Positions 6,878 through 15,490 of a stretch of DNA of 64,000 bases are shown one piece after another (positions within the stretch are counted from its first letter, which is position 1; the number at the start of each line of letters is the position of its first letter). The notes below the pieces were generated by a model, which saw only the letters and a program-made list of their open reading frames with translations, searched no databases and was not told the origin of the DNA. The stretch spans positions 1 through 64,000 of the forward strand of contig NZ_BMHP01000010.1 of NCBI RefSeq assembly GCF_014641075.1, given 5' to 3'. The position numbers and the translations under genes are program-made. Source of the stretch: Paenibacillus nasutitermitis (GTDB lineage: Bacteria > Bacillota > Bacilli > Paenibacillales > Paenibacillaceae).

Positions 6878-9583
6878 ATGAATGCAACTTACCGCTTTGA
6901 CGAAGTCGCCAGACTTCCTTTACCCGGAGATAATGTGGCTGCTGCCATTCGGCAGTTGGACGCGGGCACCATCATTCACTATGAAGGTCAAACCTTGATC
7001 TTGGATTATACGGTTATGGAAGGCCATCGCTTTGCGATCAAGGAGATTGCCCCTGGGGAAGGCTTGCTTTCCTGGGAATTGCCTTTCGGTATGGCTGTGC
7101 AATCGATCCAGCCCGGCAATTATGTGATCAACCAGAATGTATTGGAGGAGCTTAGTGTGCGACCGCTGGATTTTGCGCTGCCGGCGGCGCCTAATTTTGA
7201 CGACGAGGTTCACCCCTTTGTGCTCGACGAGACGAAATTCCAACCGGCTCCGGCATTGCCTGCGTACCCGGATACGCGCACCTTCCTCGGTTATCGGCGC
7301 AGCGAGGCGCGCGGCGTCGGTACCCGCAACACGATTGTGTTGCTCGGCACCACTTCCCGCACGGGAAGCTATGTCAAGCAGCTAGCCCTCCGTCTGCAAG
7401 GCGAACTGATGAAATATGCCCATGTGGAGGGGATTGTCCCCGTTGCGCATACGGAGGGGGGCACGGATCAGCCCAATAACCGGGAATTATTGCTGCGCAC
7501 GTTGGCCGGATTTATCGTCAATCCCAATGTGGGTGCGGTCTTGATCGTAGATTATGGCATTGAATCCGTGACCAATCAGATGGTTGAGGCGTATTTACGC
7601 GAACACAACTATCCGTTGGATGATGTGCTGCATCGGTTCTTGTCCATCCAGGGTAGTTTTGCAGATAATCTGACCGTAGGGGAAGACATTGTACGGAATT
7701 GGCTACCAACGGTCAATGCCATGGAACGGACCCTGGAATCCATTAGCCATCTGAAGATTGGGCTGCAATGCGGAGGATCGGATGCTTTTTCCGGCATTTC
7801 GGCGAATCCCTTGCTGGGTCGGATCGCGCAGGAATTGGTACGCTACGGTGGCGCTGCCAGTCTTGCCGAAACCGATGAGCTGATCGGCGCTGAGCCCTAT
7901 GTCCTGCAGAAGGTACGGGACGTGGAAACCGCCCGTAAATTCCTAACGTTCACAGAAGGATTCAAGGAGCGTACGTCCTGGCATGGTGCCAGCGCGGAAG
8001 GAAACCCGTCCGGCGGCAATAAATTCCGCGGCCTCTATAATATTTATCTCAAGTCCATCGGCGCTGCCCGCAAAAAAGACCCGGCGACCCGCCTGGACTA
8101 TGCGATTGACTATGGTGCGCCCATGCCAGAACCCGGATACTATTTTATGGATAGCCCCGGTAACGATCTGGAGAGCATTGCCGGGCAGGTGGCTTCCGGC
8201 TGCAACCTGATTTTCTTCGCGACAGGCAATGGCTCCATCACGAACTTTCCATTTGTGCCGACGGTCAAGGTGGTGACCACGACGCAGCGTTTCGAATTGC
8301 TGGCAAATGATATGGATGTCAACGCAGGCCAGTACCTGAATGGCATATCTATGGATGAGTTGAGCGAGCAGGCCTTTGAGCTTTCGCTGCAAATCGCCTC
8401 CGGCAAGCGCAGTGTCGGCGAGAAGGCGGGCCATTCGCAGGTACAGATCTGGCGCAACTGGCGGCAAACCGATTCCAGCCAGCTGGATGCCTTGCTCCAC
8501 ACCCCTCTGCCTACGGGGGAACCTATTGCGATTCAAGCGGATGCAGCTGCGGATACGAATCCCATCCGCTTCACATTAACGTGTCACAACGGCCATCGCG
8601 CCAGTGACCGCATCGGCTTAATCCTACCCACCAGTCTTTGTTCCGGGCAGGTGGCGAATATGATTGCACAGCGGCTGAATAAACGCGGGCTTGGTCAGCC
8701 CAAGCAGCTTTCGCGCTTTGTCGCCTTGGCTCACACGGAAGGCTGCGGCACTTCGGGCGGTCAACCCGAGGAGCTGTATGCCCGCACCATGATTGGCTAT
8801 GTCACTCATCCGCTGGTCAAGCATTGTCTGCTGCTGGAGCATGGCTGCGAGAAAACCCACAATGACTTTATGCGTCACCAGATGGAGGAAATGGGGGTTG
8901 AGCCCGGCCGCCTTGGTTTTGCCAGTATTCAGCTTGACGGCGGGATCGATAAGGTGATGCAGAAGGTGGAAGCGTGGTTTGTGGATCAATTGTCCGCAGC
9001 CGGGCCCGACACCACGGAGAGTGTAGGGCTGGAAGCCTTGCGGATAGGGATCGTCAGCGATGGTCCCGTAGCAGGCGCCGCCGGCGAGCAGCTGGCGGGG
9101 TTGACCAAAATGATTGTCGGCGCAGGGGGCATGGTCGTTGTACCCCACAACAGCGGATTGCTTTCAACGCCTGCTTACAGGGAGAAGGTATTGACTACAA
9201 TGGATGCCACACCGTCTTTGGCTTACGGGGAACATGCCCGCCAAACGGGCTTCCACATCATGGAAACCCCAACCGAGCATTGGGTGGAGACCGTTACGGG
9301 CTTGGCGGCCACTGGTGTAGAGTTAATCATAGCATTGGTCCATAATCATCCGATGCAGACGCATCCGTTCGTGCCGATGCTGCAAGTGGCGTCGGAACCG
9401 GCTGTGCAGCAGACCTTCGCCAATGACCTGGATCTGATGCTCACGGGGAATCCCGCCGATTGGAACAGCCGCATTCTGGAGCGCTGCAAACAAATCATGG
9501 AGCATAGCTATACGCCGCGTCTCTATCAGCAGGGGAACGTTGATTTTCAATTAACACGAGGGCTCCTTGGCGTATCGTTGTAA
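6878..9583 (+). CDS. UxaA-family (altronate/galactarate dehydratase-type) protein with duplicated core
   Basis: Probable sugar-acid dehydratase of the UxaA/GarD family. At 901 residues it is far longer than the ~500-residue norm. Residues ~1-110 form a SAF-like domain (PGDNVAAAIRQL), and ~125-545 a full UxaA core with LQCGGSDAFSGI, NKFRGLYNIYLKSIG, DSPGNDLESI and NDMDVNAGQYL. Residues ~560-880 are a second copy of only the middle domain. The first copy reads HTEGGT and YGIE where the family normally has cysteines (HxxGC and GCE). The second copy keeps both, as HTEGCG and HGCE, so the two may jointly form a site. A clear AAGGAGCT ribosome site precedes the start, and a strong terminator follows. 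The neighbouring IclR regulator and transport genes suggest use in sugar-acid catabolism; the substrate is unknown. Confidence 0.85.
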   Translation: MNATYRFDEVARLPLPGDNVAAAIRQLDAGTIIHYEGQTLILDYTVMEGHRFAIKEIAPGEGLLSWELPFGMAVQSIQPGNYVINQNVLEELSVRPLDFALPAAPNFDDEVHPFVLDETKFQPAPALPAYPDTRTFLGYRRSEARGVGTRNTIVLLGTTSRTGSYVKQLALRLQGELMKYAHVEGIVPVAHTEGGTDQPNNRELLLRTLAGFIVNPNVGAVLIVDYGIESVTNQMVEAYLREHNYPLDDVLHRFLSIQGSFADNLTVGEDIVRNWLPTVNAMERTLESISHLKIGLQCGGSDAFSGISANPLLGRIAQELVRYGGAASLAETDELIGAEPYVLQKVRDVETARKFLTFTEGFKERTSWHGASAEGNPSGGNKFRGLYNIYLKSIGAARKKDPATRLDYAIDYGAPMPEPGYYFMDSPGNDLESIAGQVASGCNLIFFATGNGSITNFPFVPTVKVVTTTQRFELLANDMDVNAGQYLNGISMDELSEQAFELSLQIASGKRSVGEKAGHSQVQIWRNWRQTDSSQLDALLHTPLPTGEPIAIQADAAADTNPIRFTLTCHNGHRASDRIGLILPTSLCSGQVANMIAQRLNKRGLGQPKQLSRFVALAHTEGCGTSGGQPEELYARTMIGYVTHPLVKHCLLLEHGCEKTHNDFMRHQMEEMGVEPGRLGFASIQLDGGIDKVMQKVEAWFVDQLSAAGPDTTESVGLEALRIGIVSDGPVAGAAGEQLAGLTKMIVGAGGMVVVPHNSGLLSTPAYREKVLTTMDATPSLAYGEHARQTGFHIMETPTEHWVETVTGLAATGVELIIALVHNHPMQTHPFVPMLQVASEPAVQQTFANDLDLMLTGNPADWNSRILERCKQIMEHSYTPRLYQQGNVDFQLTRGLLGVSL

Positions 9584-9610
9584 GTGGAAGGTAAGTTAAG
9601 AACCAAACTA

Positions 9611-9653
9611 AACCCCCGAGCGATTTTGTCCCTTTATCGCTCGGGGGTTTTTT
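9611..9653 (+). terminator. Rho-independent terminator
   Basis: Perfect 12-bp stem CCCCCGAGCGAT / ATCGCTCGGGGG, 11-base loop, followed by TTTTTT. It ends the UxaA-type transcription unit. Confidence 0.9.
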
Positions 9654-9845
9654 GCGTCTTTGCGTGTGCTTCAGCTTAACCCGGGCGAACACACAAAAAA
9701 AGAAGACCCCTCGGCACGTTACTACGCCAAAGCAGTCCCCCTATGATTCTTCCGTATGCTCCCCGCAGCCATAAGCAGCAGATTCTGCTCTTGGCCATTC
9801 AGCTTCCTTCCCCATCAAGGGAATTCTACTATTCTTCTTCCCTAT

Positions 9846-10619
9846 CTACTTGTATCCAAGAGAAGCGGAAATGATCTTCGCGGTCTGGATCAGCTTCTCT
9901 CCGTACTCGGGGATTTTTTGCATTGGCAAATTCCCTTTGAGGGTAGACACGCTGATAGCCCCGAACACTTGGTGGCCTTCCGTGAAGATCGGAGCTCCTA
10001 CGCAGCGTACGCCCATTTCCCCCTCTTCATCGTCAATCGAATAGCCGTATTGCCGAATCTGTTCCAGATGCTCGCGGAAGGCCTGTTCGGTATTAATCGA
10101 ATTGGGCGTTAAGGAAAGCATCCCTTTGCTGAACATCACCTGCAGCTCTTTCTCGGGCAGGTAGGCGGCCATTGCTTTGCCGCAAGCCGATACGTTCATT
10201 AATTTGCGTTCACCGACATAGGAAAGAAACCGGATGGTGCTCAAACCTTCGATTTTCTCAAGGCACACCGACTCTCCATTATCATACGTACAAAGATGTA
10301 CAGTGTAAGTCGTCTCGTTGCGCAATGCCTCCAAATGGGGAACGAATAGCTGTTTGGAGTCGATATGCCGTACAGACAGCATGCCTAAGCTGTAGAAGCT
10401 AAGACCCAGATTATAGGTACCGCCAGGGTTTTTGCGAATATAATTATGGGCTTCCAGGGTACATAGGATGGCGTAAACGCTCGTCTTCGGCAAATCCAGT
10501 TTCTTGCATATCGCGGATAATGAAAGGCCGTCGGTCGATTGCGCCAGGCACTCGATGATTGAGATCGATTTCTCCAAAGCGGGTACGGAGTAGCTTACAT
10601 TTTCTGAAACTTTTGACAT
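9846..10619 (-). CDS. IclR-family transcriptional regulator
   Basis: 257-residue regulator. Residues ~10-65 form the winged helix-turn-helix (EKSISIIECLAQ, LSLSAICKKLDLPKTSVYAIL). Residues ~80-255 form the IclR effector domain (GKAMAAYLPE, GYSIDDEEGEMGVRCVGAPIF). Family members sense small carbon compounds. ATG 10619 is used because GGAGG lies eight bases upstream on the minus strand; an extra TTG codon directly upstream is less likely. It is divergent from the importer operon, with overlapping promoter DNA that holds palindromes fitting IclR operators. It probably controls the downstream catabolic genes and perhaps the UxaA-type gene. Confidence 0.9.
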   Translation of the reverse strand: MSKVSENVSYSVPALEKSISIIECLAQSTDGLSLSAICKKLDLPKTSVYAILCTLEAHNYIRKNPGGTYNLGLSFYSLGMLSVRHIDSKQLFVPHLEALRNETTYTVHLCTYDNGESVCLEKIEGLSTIRFLSYVGERKLMNVSACGKAMAAYLPEKELQVMFSKGMLSLTPNSINTEQAFREHLEQIRQYGYSIDDEEGEMGVRCVGAPIFTEGHQVFGAISVSTLKGNLPMQKIPEYGEKLIQTAKIISASLGYK

Positions 10620-10683
10620 CAATTATTCCTCCAGTGAAACAATATTGAAGCCTTGTTCGGTAAATCAACTCTATTTAATATCT

Positions 10684-10712
10684 ATAATAGATGAATTGGA
10701 GATATAATGCAA
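10684..10712 (-). promoter_or_regulatory. Promoter of the IclR regulator gene, overlapped by a palindrome
   Basis: Minus-strand -35 TTGCAT (10707-10712) and -10 TATTAT (10684-10689), spaced by 17 bases. The palindrome ATCTATAATAGAT (10680-10692) covers the -10, which would allow autoregulation. Confidence 0.5.
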
Positions 10713-10724
10713 AAATATTGGGCA

Positions 10725-10793
10725 TTGACAAAAAATAGCTATTAAATTATTCTGTATGTAGATCAAATATTAAATTTGTTCTGTATACGGAAC
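10725..10793 (+). promoter_or_regulatory. Promoter and candidate IclR operator of the importer operon
   Basis: A -35 TTGACA (10725-10730), 17-bp spacer and -10 TATTCT (10748-10753). Centred about 35 bases after the -10 is GTTCTGTATACGGAAC (10778-10793), palindromic at seven of eight positions, of the GTTC...GAAC form bound by several IclR-family proteins. A degenerate copy sharing TTCTGTAT starts at 10750. Confidence 0.55.
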
Positions 10794-10814
10794 GACCAAG
10801 ACGGATTTGATCTT

Positions 10815-10923
10815 GAACAGAATGGAGTACCGGGCTAGAAGGAATTGAGAACAGGTATTGGGCTAGAAGAGAACTGGGGACTGGGTCAGAACAGAATGGA
10901 GTTCGGGTTTGAAGAGAATTGAG
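10815..10923 (+). repeat. Three imperfect direct repeats in the operon leader
   Basis: Units of about 35 bases start at 10815, 10849 and 10889. Two open with GAACAGAATGGAGT and all contain a GGGCTAGAAG-like core. They are purine-rich, lie between promoter and first gene, and have no ORF with a ribosome site. Confidence 0.6.
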
Positions 10924-10935
10924 TTTTCGGGGTTA

Positions 10936-10949
10936 TGTAAGCGCATACC
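10936..10949 (+). promoter_or_regulatory. Possible cre (CcpA) site
   Basis: TGTAAGCGCATACC matches the TGWAANCGNTNWCA consensus at all but two positions. It lies 29 bases before the binding-protein start, well downstream of the predicted promoter, so it could act as a roadblock. Single weak match. Confidence 0.35.
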
Positions 10950-10977
10950 AATTAACAATGGGAAAGGGAGAATGCAC

Positions 10978-12711
10978 GTGAAAAGTTTAAGAAAGAATTT
11001 TCTGGCGCTGCTTGTTGTTTGCATGCTGGTATCCATCACTGCTGCATGTTCGAACAACGGCGACAACGGGGGAAAAAATGAGGGGATAGAGCCAACAAAT
11101 TCACCTTCCACCAACAAAGGTGAAACCGATCCCAAAGAGGAGCGCCCGCTGTACACGATCAAGTATATGGGAGGGTCGGACAAAATTAAGCGCTCGGATG
11201 AAACCGAGATCGGCCAAATCATCAAGGAGAAATTCAATATTGTTTTTGAATTTATTCCTTATGCAGGCAACTGGGAAGAAAAGGTTAACCTGATGCTGGC
11301 CGGTGGCGACTACCCGGAAATCCTGCGGATTGAATACAATCCAAGCCTGCAGAAGTACATACAGGCAGGAGCAGCGCTGGCCCTTGATGAGTACTTGCCG
11401 GATTCCCCGAATTTCTCCAAGCGGTATGCTGAGCAAATTCCATTATGGAGAAGCATATCCGCAGATAAGAAGCTCTATAACTGGCAAACCGGACAGAGCG
11501 ACTTCAAGAATAACGTTCGCGGGCTTGATATCGGCACCCGAATTGATGTCCTGGAGAAGCAAGGTTATCCAAACCTGGTTTCAGAGGATGAATGGATTAA
11601 CTATCTTAAACAGGCGATGAAGGATTTCCCGAAAACAGCGTCAGGTCAGAAGACGATCGGCATGGCGGTCCCCTTCGGAGAACCGTGGGGAATGGCCGGG
11701 ATTGCCGGAATCATGTACGAGAAAGGCGGAAGATATACCGGCGTGGCGGGAAATGGCGCGGTCATTTTCGATCATGCGAATAATCAATTCGTCGACTATT
11801 TAAAGAATGAATATGTGGTTGAATCCTTGAAGTTCTTCAATAAATTATATCGAGAAGGAATTCTGGATAAGGAAGCGTTTACGGATAAATATGATCAATA
11901 CATTGAGAAGCTGAATAGCGGCAGAGCACTGTCCGGCTGGTATGCCCTGTGGGGACTTTCCGGCGTCAATCAAGCATTGATTAAAGCGGGGCAGCCTGAG
12001 CAGCAGTATATCGTCCTGCCGGTCCGCAGCAATACGCAGGTGGAACGAAACGAGAAACGCCTGATTATGGAATTGGACCTTGTCCCATTCAATAACACCA
12101 TCATAACCAAAAATGCAAAAGATCCGAAACGAATCATGGAATTGTTGGATTGGGCTTCAACGGATGAAGGCCAAACCTTGATCCAATCCGGAATCAAAGA
12201 TAAGCATTACACCGTGGATGCTCAAGGTATAAGAGTTCCGACAGAGCTGTTCACAACTGAGTCTCTGAATGCGGACAGCAAGGTAGGGATTGGCCTGTTC
12301 TCGTTCCTGGGCCTTGATGCCAGAACGGGAGAAGACGGTCAGGCTTTCAACGTTGGCTCGAATCCCGACTACGTCGACAAATTGTCCCAAACCGCGGAAA
12401 CGATGAACGCCTTTGAGAAGCTGGGCTGGAAAACCTCGGTCGATTATTGGGAGAAGACGGCTGTAGGAGCAAAGTCGGGAATTGTGCCTTCGATTAAGAT
12501 GGATCCCAACTCGCCCCTCATTCAGACGGAACAGAAAATGGTTGAATTCAGGGTGAAAAATTCAGCCAAACTGATGATGGCCAAGGACGATGCGGAATTC
12601 AGCAAGATTTGGGATGATGTCATTAAAGAATACGACAAGCTCAATCCCGATGATGTCATTAATGAATACAACAAACTCTACCAAGAAGCGTCGGCTGAGC
12701 TAAACAAATAA
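10978..12711 (+). CDS. ABC transporter extracellular solute-binding lipoprotein (LplA-like)
   Basis: Binding protein of a carbohydrate importer, 577 residues, in the size range of the LplA/YtcQ group. The N-terminus is a lipoprotein signal, a basic start then a hydrophobic stretch ending SITAAC, with Cys ~23 as the lipidated residue. The mature part starts with a Gly/Asn/Lys/Glu-rich tether. GTG 10978 is preferred because GGGAG lies seven bases upstream; ATG 10972 is only one base from it. It leads a long same-strand run through 22507. Two permeases but no ATPase follow, as usual where a shared MsmX-type ATPase serves many importers. The ligand is unknown, presumably an oligosaccharide or sugar-acid conjugate processed by the operon. 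Confidence 0.85.
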   Translation: MKSLRKNFLALLVVCMLVSITAACSNNGDNGGKNEGIEPTNSPSTNKGETDPKEERPLYTIKYMGGSDKIKRSDETEIGQIIKEKFNIVFEFIPYAGNWEEKVNLMLAGGDYPEILRIEYNPSLQKYIQAGAALALDEYLPDSPNFSKRYAEQIPLWRSISADKKLYNWQTGQSDFKNNVRGLDIGTRIDVLEKQGYPNLVSEDEWINYLKQAMKDFPKTASGQKTIGMAVPFGEPWGMAGIAGIMYEKGGRYTGVAGNGAVIFDHANNQFVDYLKNEYVVESLKFFNKLYREGILDKEAFTDKYDQYIEKLNSGRALSGWYALWGLSGVNQALIKAGQPEQQYIVLPVRSNTQVERNEKRLIMELDLVPFNNTIITKNAKDPKRIMELLDWASTDEGQTLIQSGIKDKHYTVDAQGIRVPTELFTTESLNADSKVGIGLFSFLGLDARTGEDGQAFNVGSNPDYVDKLSQTAETMNAFEKLGWKTSVDYWEKTAVGAKSGIVPSIKMDPNSPLIQTEQKMVEFRVKNSAKLMMAKDDAEFSKIWDDVIKEYDKLNPDDVINEYNKLYQEASAELNK

Positions 12712-12726
12712 ACGTGTGGGGAAATC

Positions 12727-12746
12727 GGAGAGAGTGGCGCCTCTCC
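12727..12746 (+). other. Intercistronic hairpin
   Basis: GGAGAG / CTCTCC stem with eight-base loop between binding-protein and permease genes, without a T-run. Hairpins here often stabilise the binding-protein message and lower downstream expression. Confidence 0.5.
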
Positions 12747-12778
12747 TGGTTTCTCCAATATAGAAGGTGAGGGCTGTC

Positions 12779-13687
12779 ATGCTAGGAGCGAGATTGTTTA
12801 AGCAAAGGTATCTTTTCCTGATGTTGGCTCCAGCGTTTCTATTGGTTCTGACTTTTCAATATATACCGCTGCTGGGTTGGCTACTTGCCTTTAAGCGATA
12901 TGAGATCGGTTTGGGTTTTTGGGGCTCGGAGTGGGTGGGGCTGGAGCAATTCAAGCGGTTTTTCCTGCAGAGCAATGATTATGTCTACCTTCTTCGCAAC
13001 ACCTTATCCATGAACATCATGATGATTATTACCAATCTTTCATGTGGTTTAATATTTGCGGTGTTGTTGAATGAGATCAGGCAGAAGTTTATTGTAAAAA
13101 TTTTGCAAACCGTTTCCTTTTTCCCGTATTTCATCTCCTGGGTCATTATCTATTCCATCGCCAATACGTTTCTGTCGCCTTCATCGGGATTGCTTAATGA
13201 ATTGCTGATAAAGTGGGGGATTCTATCCGATGGCATGAATGTTCTTGGAGAGAGCAAATATGCCTGGCTGCTGGTTGTTTGCCTGGAGGCGTGGAAGTCG
13301 GTGGGTTATATCAGCATTATCTTCCTTGCAGCCATATCGGCGATTCCATCGGATCAGTATGAAGCGGCGGATATCGACGGGGCATCACGCTTTCAGAAGC
13401 TGAGATTAATTACGATTCCCAACTTAATGCCGACCTTCATCATCATCTTGATCTTGAACAGCGGATGGATCCTTAATTCCAATTTCGAATTGTTCTTCAT
13501 GTTTACGAATGCCACTAACTGGGATAAAATGGAAGTCCTTGATATGTATATCTATAAATTCGGGCTTCAGCAATTGAATTATTCCTATTCTTCCGCCGTC
13601 GGGATCGTGAAGACAATCGTGAGCTTATTGATATTGGTTTCTGTTAACGCCTTTTCCAAGAAAACAACGGGTAAAGCGATCTTTTGA
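12779..13687 (+). CDS. ABC transporter permease (LplB-like)
   Basis: Inner-membrane subunit, 302 residues with about six hydrophobic helices, of the MalF/LplB group. The EAA loop that docks the ATPase is visible at about residue 197 as YEAADIDGASRFQKL. The N-terminal RYLFLMLAPAFLLVLTFQYIPLLGW stretch, where the first helix ends in a Pro-Leu-Gly turn, is typical of the LplB/YteP branch. ATG 12779 follows AAGGTGAGG by six bases; the in-frame GTG at 12767 lies inside that ribosome site. It pairs with the following permease to form the channel. Confidence 0.88.
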   Translation: MLGARLFKQRYLFLMLAPAFLLVLTFQYIPLLGWLLAFKRYEIGLGFWGSEWVGLEQFKRFFLQSNDYVYLLRNTLSMNIMMIITNLSCGLIFAVLLNEIRQKFIVKILQTVSFFPYFISWVIIYSIANTFLSPSSGLLNELLIKWGILSDGMNVLGESKYAWLLVVCLEAWKSVGYISIIFLAAISAIPSDQYEAADIDGASRFQKLRLITIPNLMPTFIIILILNSGWILNSNFELFFMFTNATNWDKMEVLDMYIYKFGLQQLNYSYSSAVGIVKTIVSLLILVSVNAFSKKTTGKAIF

Positions 13688-13706
13688 TTCAATCGCAGGG
13701 AGGAAA

Positions 13707-14594
13707 ATGATCGTGTACAAACAAAGTTCGGGGGACCGCATATTTGATTCGATCAATATAGCGATCATGGCTGTTGTTTTTATCGTCATGGCATTCCCAT
13801 TTCTTCATCTCATTAATTATTCGCTAAGTAATCCATCGCTGGTGAGCGGCAGGTTTCTGTTTCTGCCCAAGCAGGTGAACCTTGATTCGTATAAAGCGAT
13901 CTTTGCCAATGGCGATGTTCTGCACGGTATATATATCTCCGTAGCCAGAACGATTTTGGGCACGATATCGATGGTCCTTGTGACTTCGATGGCGGCTTAT
14001 GTGATTACCCGCGATGATTTGGTTGGCATTAAATTCTTCCGGAAGTATTTTGTGTTTACCATGTACTTCTCAGGGGGTCTGATTCCTACGTATATCCTGA
14101 TCAAAAGCCTGGGGCTGGTCGGTTCGTTCTGGGTGTATATCATTCCGTCTGCGGTAAGCGTCTTCAATATGATTCTCATCAAAACCTATATTGAGGGCAT
14201 TCCCAAAGAGTTGGAAGAGTCCGCACTCATGGATGGAGCGAACGACGCTTATTTATTTTTGAAAATCATACTGCCGATCTGCATCCCGGTTATTGCGGCA
14301 GTCTCGTTATTTGCAGGCATCGGTCAGTGGAACTCATTCATCGATACTCAATTCTATAATGCCATGAATCCGGATTTGTTTCCCTTGCAATATATCCTTT
14401 ATAATTCCTTCCAGTCGATTACTTCCGTCGAGCAATTCACGATGGGCACGGGGGCTGCCAATACGCAGCTGCTTACTCCCCAAAGCCTGAAAATTGCGAT
14501 GACAGTCATTACGGTGCTGCCTATTATGGTTGTTTATCCTTTCCTGCAGAGGTTTTTCATGAAAGGCTTGTTAATCGGATCTGTCAAAGGATAA
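13707..14594 (+). CDS. ABC transporter permease (LplC/YtcP-like)
   Basis: Second permease, 295 residues, MalG/LplC group with six predicted helices. The EAA loop reads KELEESALMDGANDAYLF (about residue 170) and the C-terminus ends in FFMKGLLIGSVKG, a hallmark of this branch. The start is ATG 13707, but GGGAGG ends only three bases before it, so GTG 13713 (nine-base spacing) is equally plausible. It is co-transcribed with the binding protein and first permease. Confidence 0.88.
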   Translation: MIVYKQSSGDRIFDSINIAIMAVVFIVMAFPFLHLINYSLSNPSLVSGRFLFLPKQVNLDSYKAIFANGDVLHGIYISVARTILGTISMVLVTSMAAYVITRDDLVGIKFFRKYFVFTMYFSGGLIPTYILIKSLGLVGSFWVYIIPSAVSVFNMILIKTYIEGIPKELEESALMDGANDAYLFLKIILPICIPVIAAVSLFAGIGQWNSFIDTQFYNAMNPDLFPLQYILYNSFQSITSVEQFTMGTGAANTQLLTPQSLKIAMTVITVLPIMVVYPFLQRFFMKGLLIGSVKG

Positions 14595-14626
14595 AACCTA
14601 TTTAATCATAAGAAATGAGGTATACC

Positions 14627-15475
14627 ATGATCTTCGACTGCCACACCCATATTGCTGAACCGGAGCATATATCAGGACATTTTCTAGCTGATGCACAGAG
14701 GGCATGGGGTACAGACTTCCGAATGAATTGCACGACAGATGAACACCGGCAAATGATGAAGGACGCCAAGAACTGCTCGGGTGCCGTTGTACTGGCCATG
14801 GATGCTCCAGCGACAGGGTTTAATGTGCCCAATGAATATGTAGCCGAATATGTAAAGGAGGATCCGACACGTTTGTTCGGATTTGCCAGCATCGATCCGA
14901 ATCGGGCGAACGCCCATATACTGCTGGAATCGGCTGTGAAGGAACTCGGATTAGTGGGGCTGAAGCTTGCCCCCTTCTACCAGGACTTTCATCCGCTTGA
15001 CCGGGAATGTTATCCGTTGTATGCCAAGGCGCAGGAGCTGAAGCTTCCGATTATGTGGCATCAGGGCACATCTTTCGTACAGCGGGGGCCTCTGGAGAAA
15101 TCAAGGCCGGTGTATTTGGATCCGATCGGCAGGGCATTCCCGCAGCTGAAGATGATCATCGCCCATATGGGTCATCCCTGGCTTGGCGAAGCGATAAGCG
15201 TTGTCCGCAAGAACCCGAATATCTACACGGATATCTCGGCGTTAAGCAGCCGGCCCTGGCAAATGTATAACGGCTTGATAGAGGCAGTCGAGTATGGCAT
15301 TGAAGACAAGTTATTATTCGGCACGGATTTTCCCTTCTTTGGCATCGAGGCTACCAAGCAATCCCTTATCAATATTAATCATTTGGTTGACGGCACCAAT
15401 CTTCCACGCGTGCCCGAGAGAGTGATCGAGAAAATTCTGTATAAGAACACACTGGAAACGCTGGGGCTGGCATAA
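14627..15475 (+). CDS. Amidohydrolase-superfamily (amidohydrolase_2-type) hydrolase
   Basis: Cytosolic TIM-barrel metalloenzyme, 282 residues, of the ACMSD/amidohydrolase-2 branch that hydrolyses lactones or decarboxylates. Metal and catalytic residues are visible: DCHTH near the N-terminus, MWHQG (~145), AHMGHP (~180) and GTDFPF (~235). ATG 14627 has GAGG six bases upstream and puts the HxH motif at the very N-terminus, as usual; the upstream ATG 14615 overlaps the ribosome site. Next to an enolase-superfamily enzyme it could open a sugar lactone, which is inference. Confidence 0.82.
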   Translation: MIFDCHTHIAEPEHISGHFLADAQRAWGTDFRMNCTTDEHRQMMKDAKNCSGAVVLAMDAPATGFNVPNEYVAEYVKEDPTRLFGFASIDPNRANAHILLESAVKELGLVGLKLAPFYQDFHPLDRECYPLYAKAQELKLPIMWHQGTSFVQRGPLEKSRPVYLDPIGRAFPQLKMIIAHMGHPWLGEAISVVRKNPNIYTDISALSSRPWQMYNGLIEAVEYGIEDKLLFGTDFPFFGIEATKQSLININHLVDGTNLPRVPERVIEKILYKNTLETLGLA

Positions 15476-15490
15476 GAGGAGGAATGAGGA

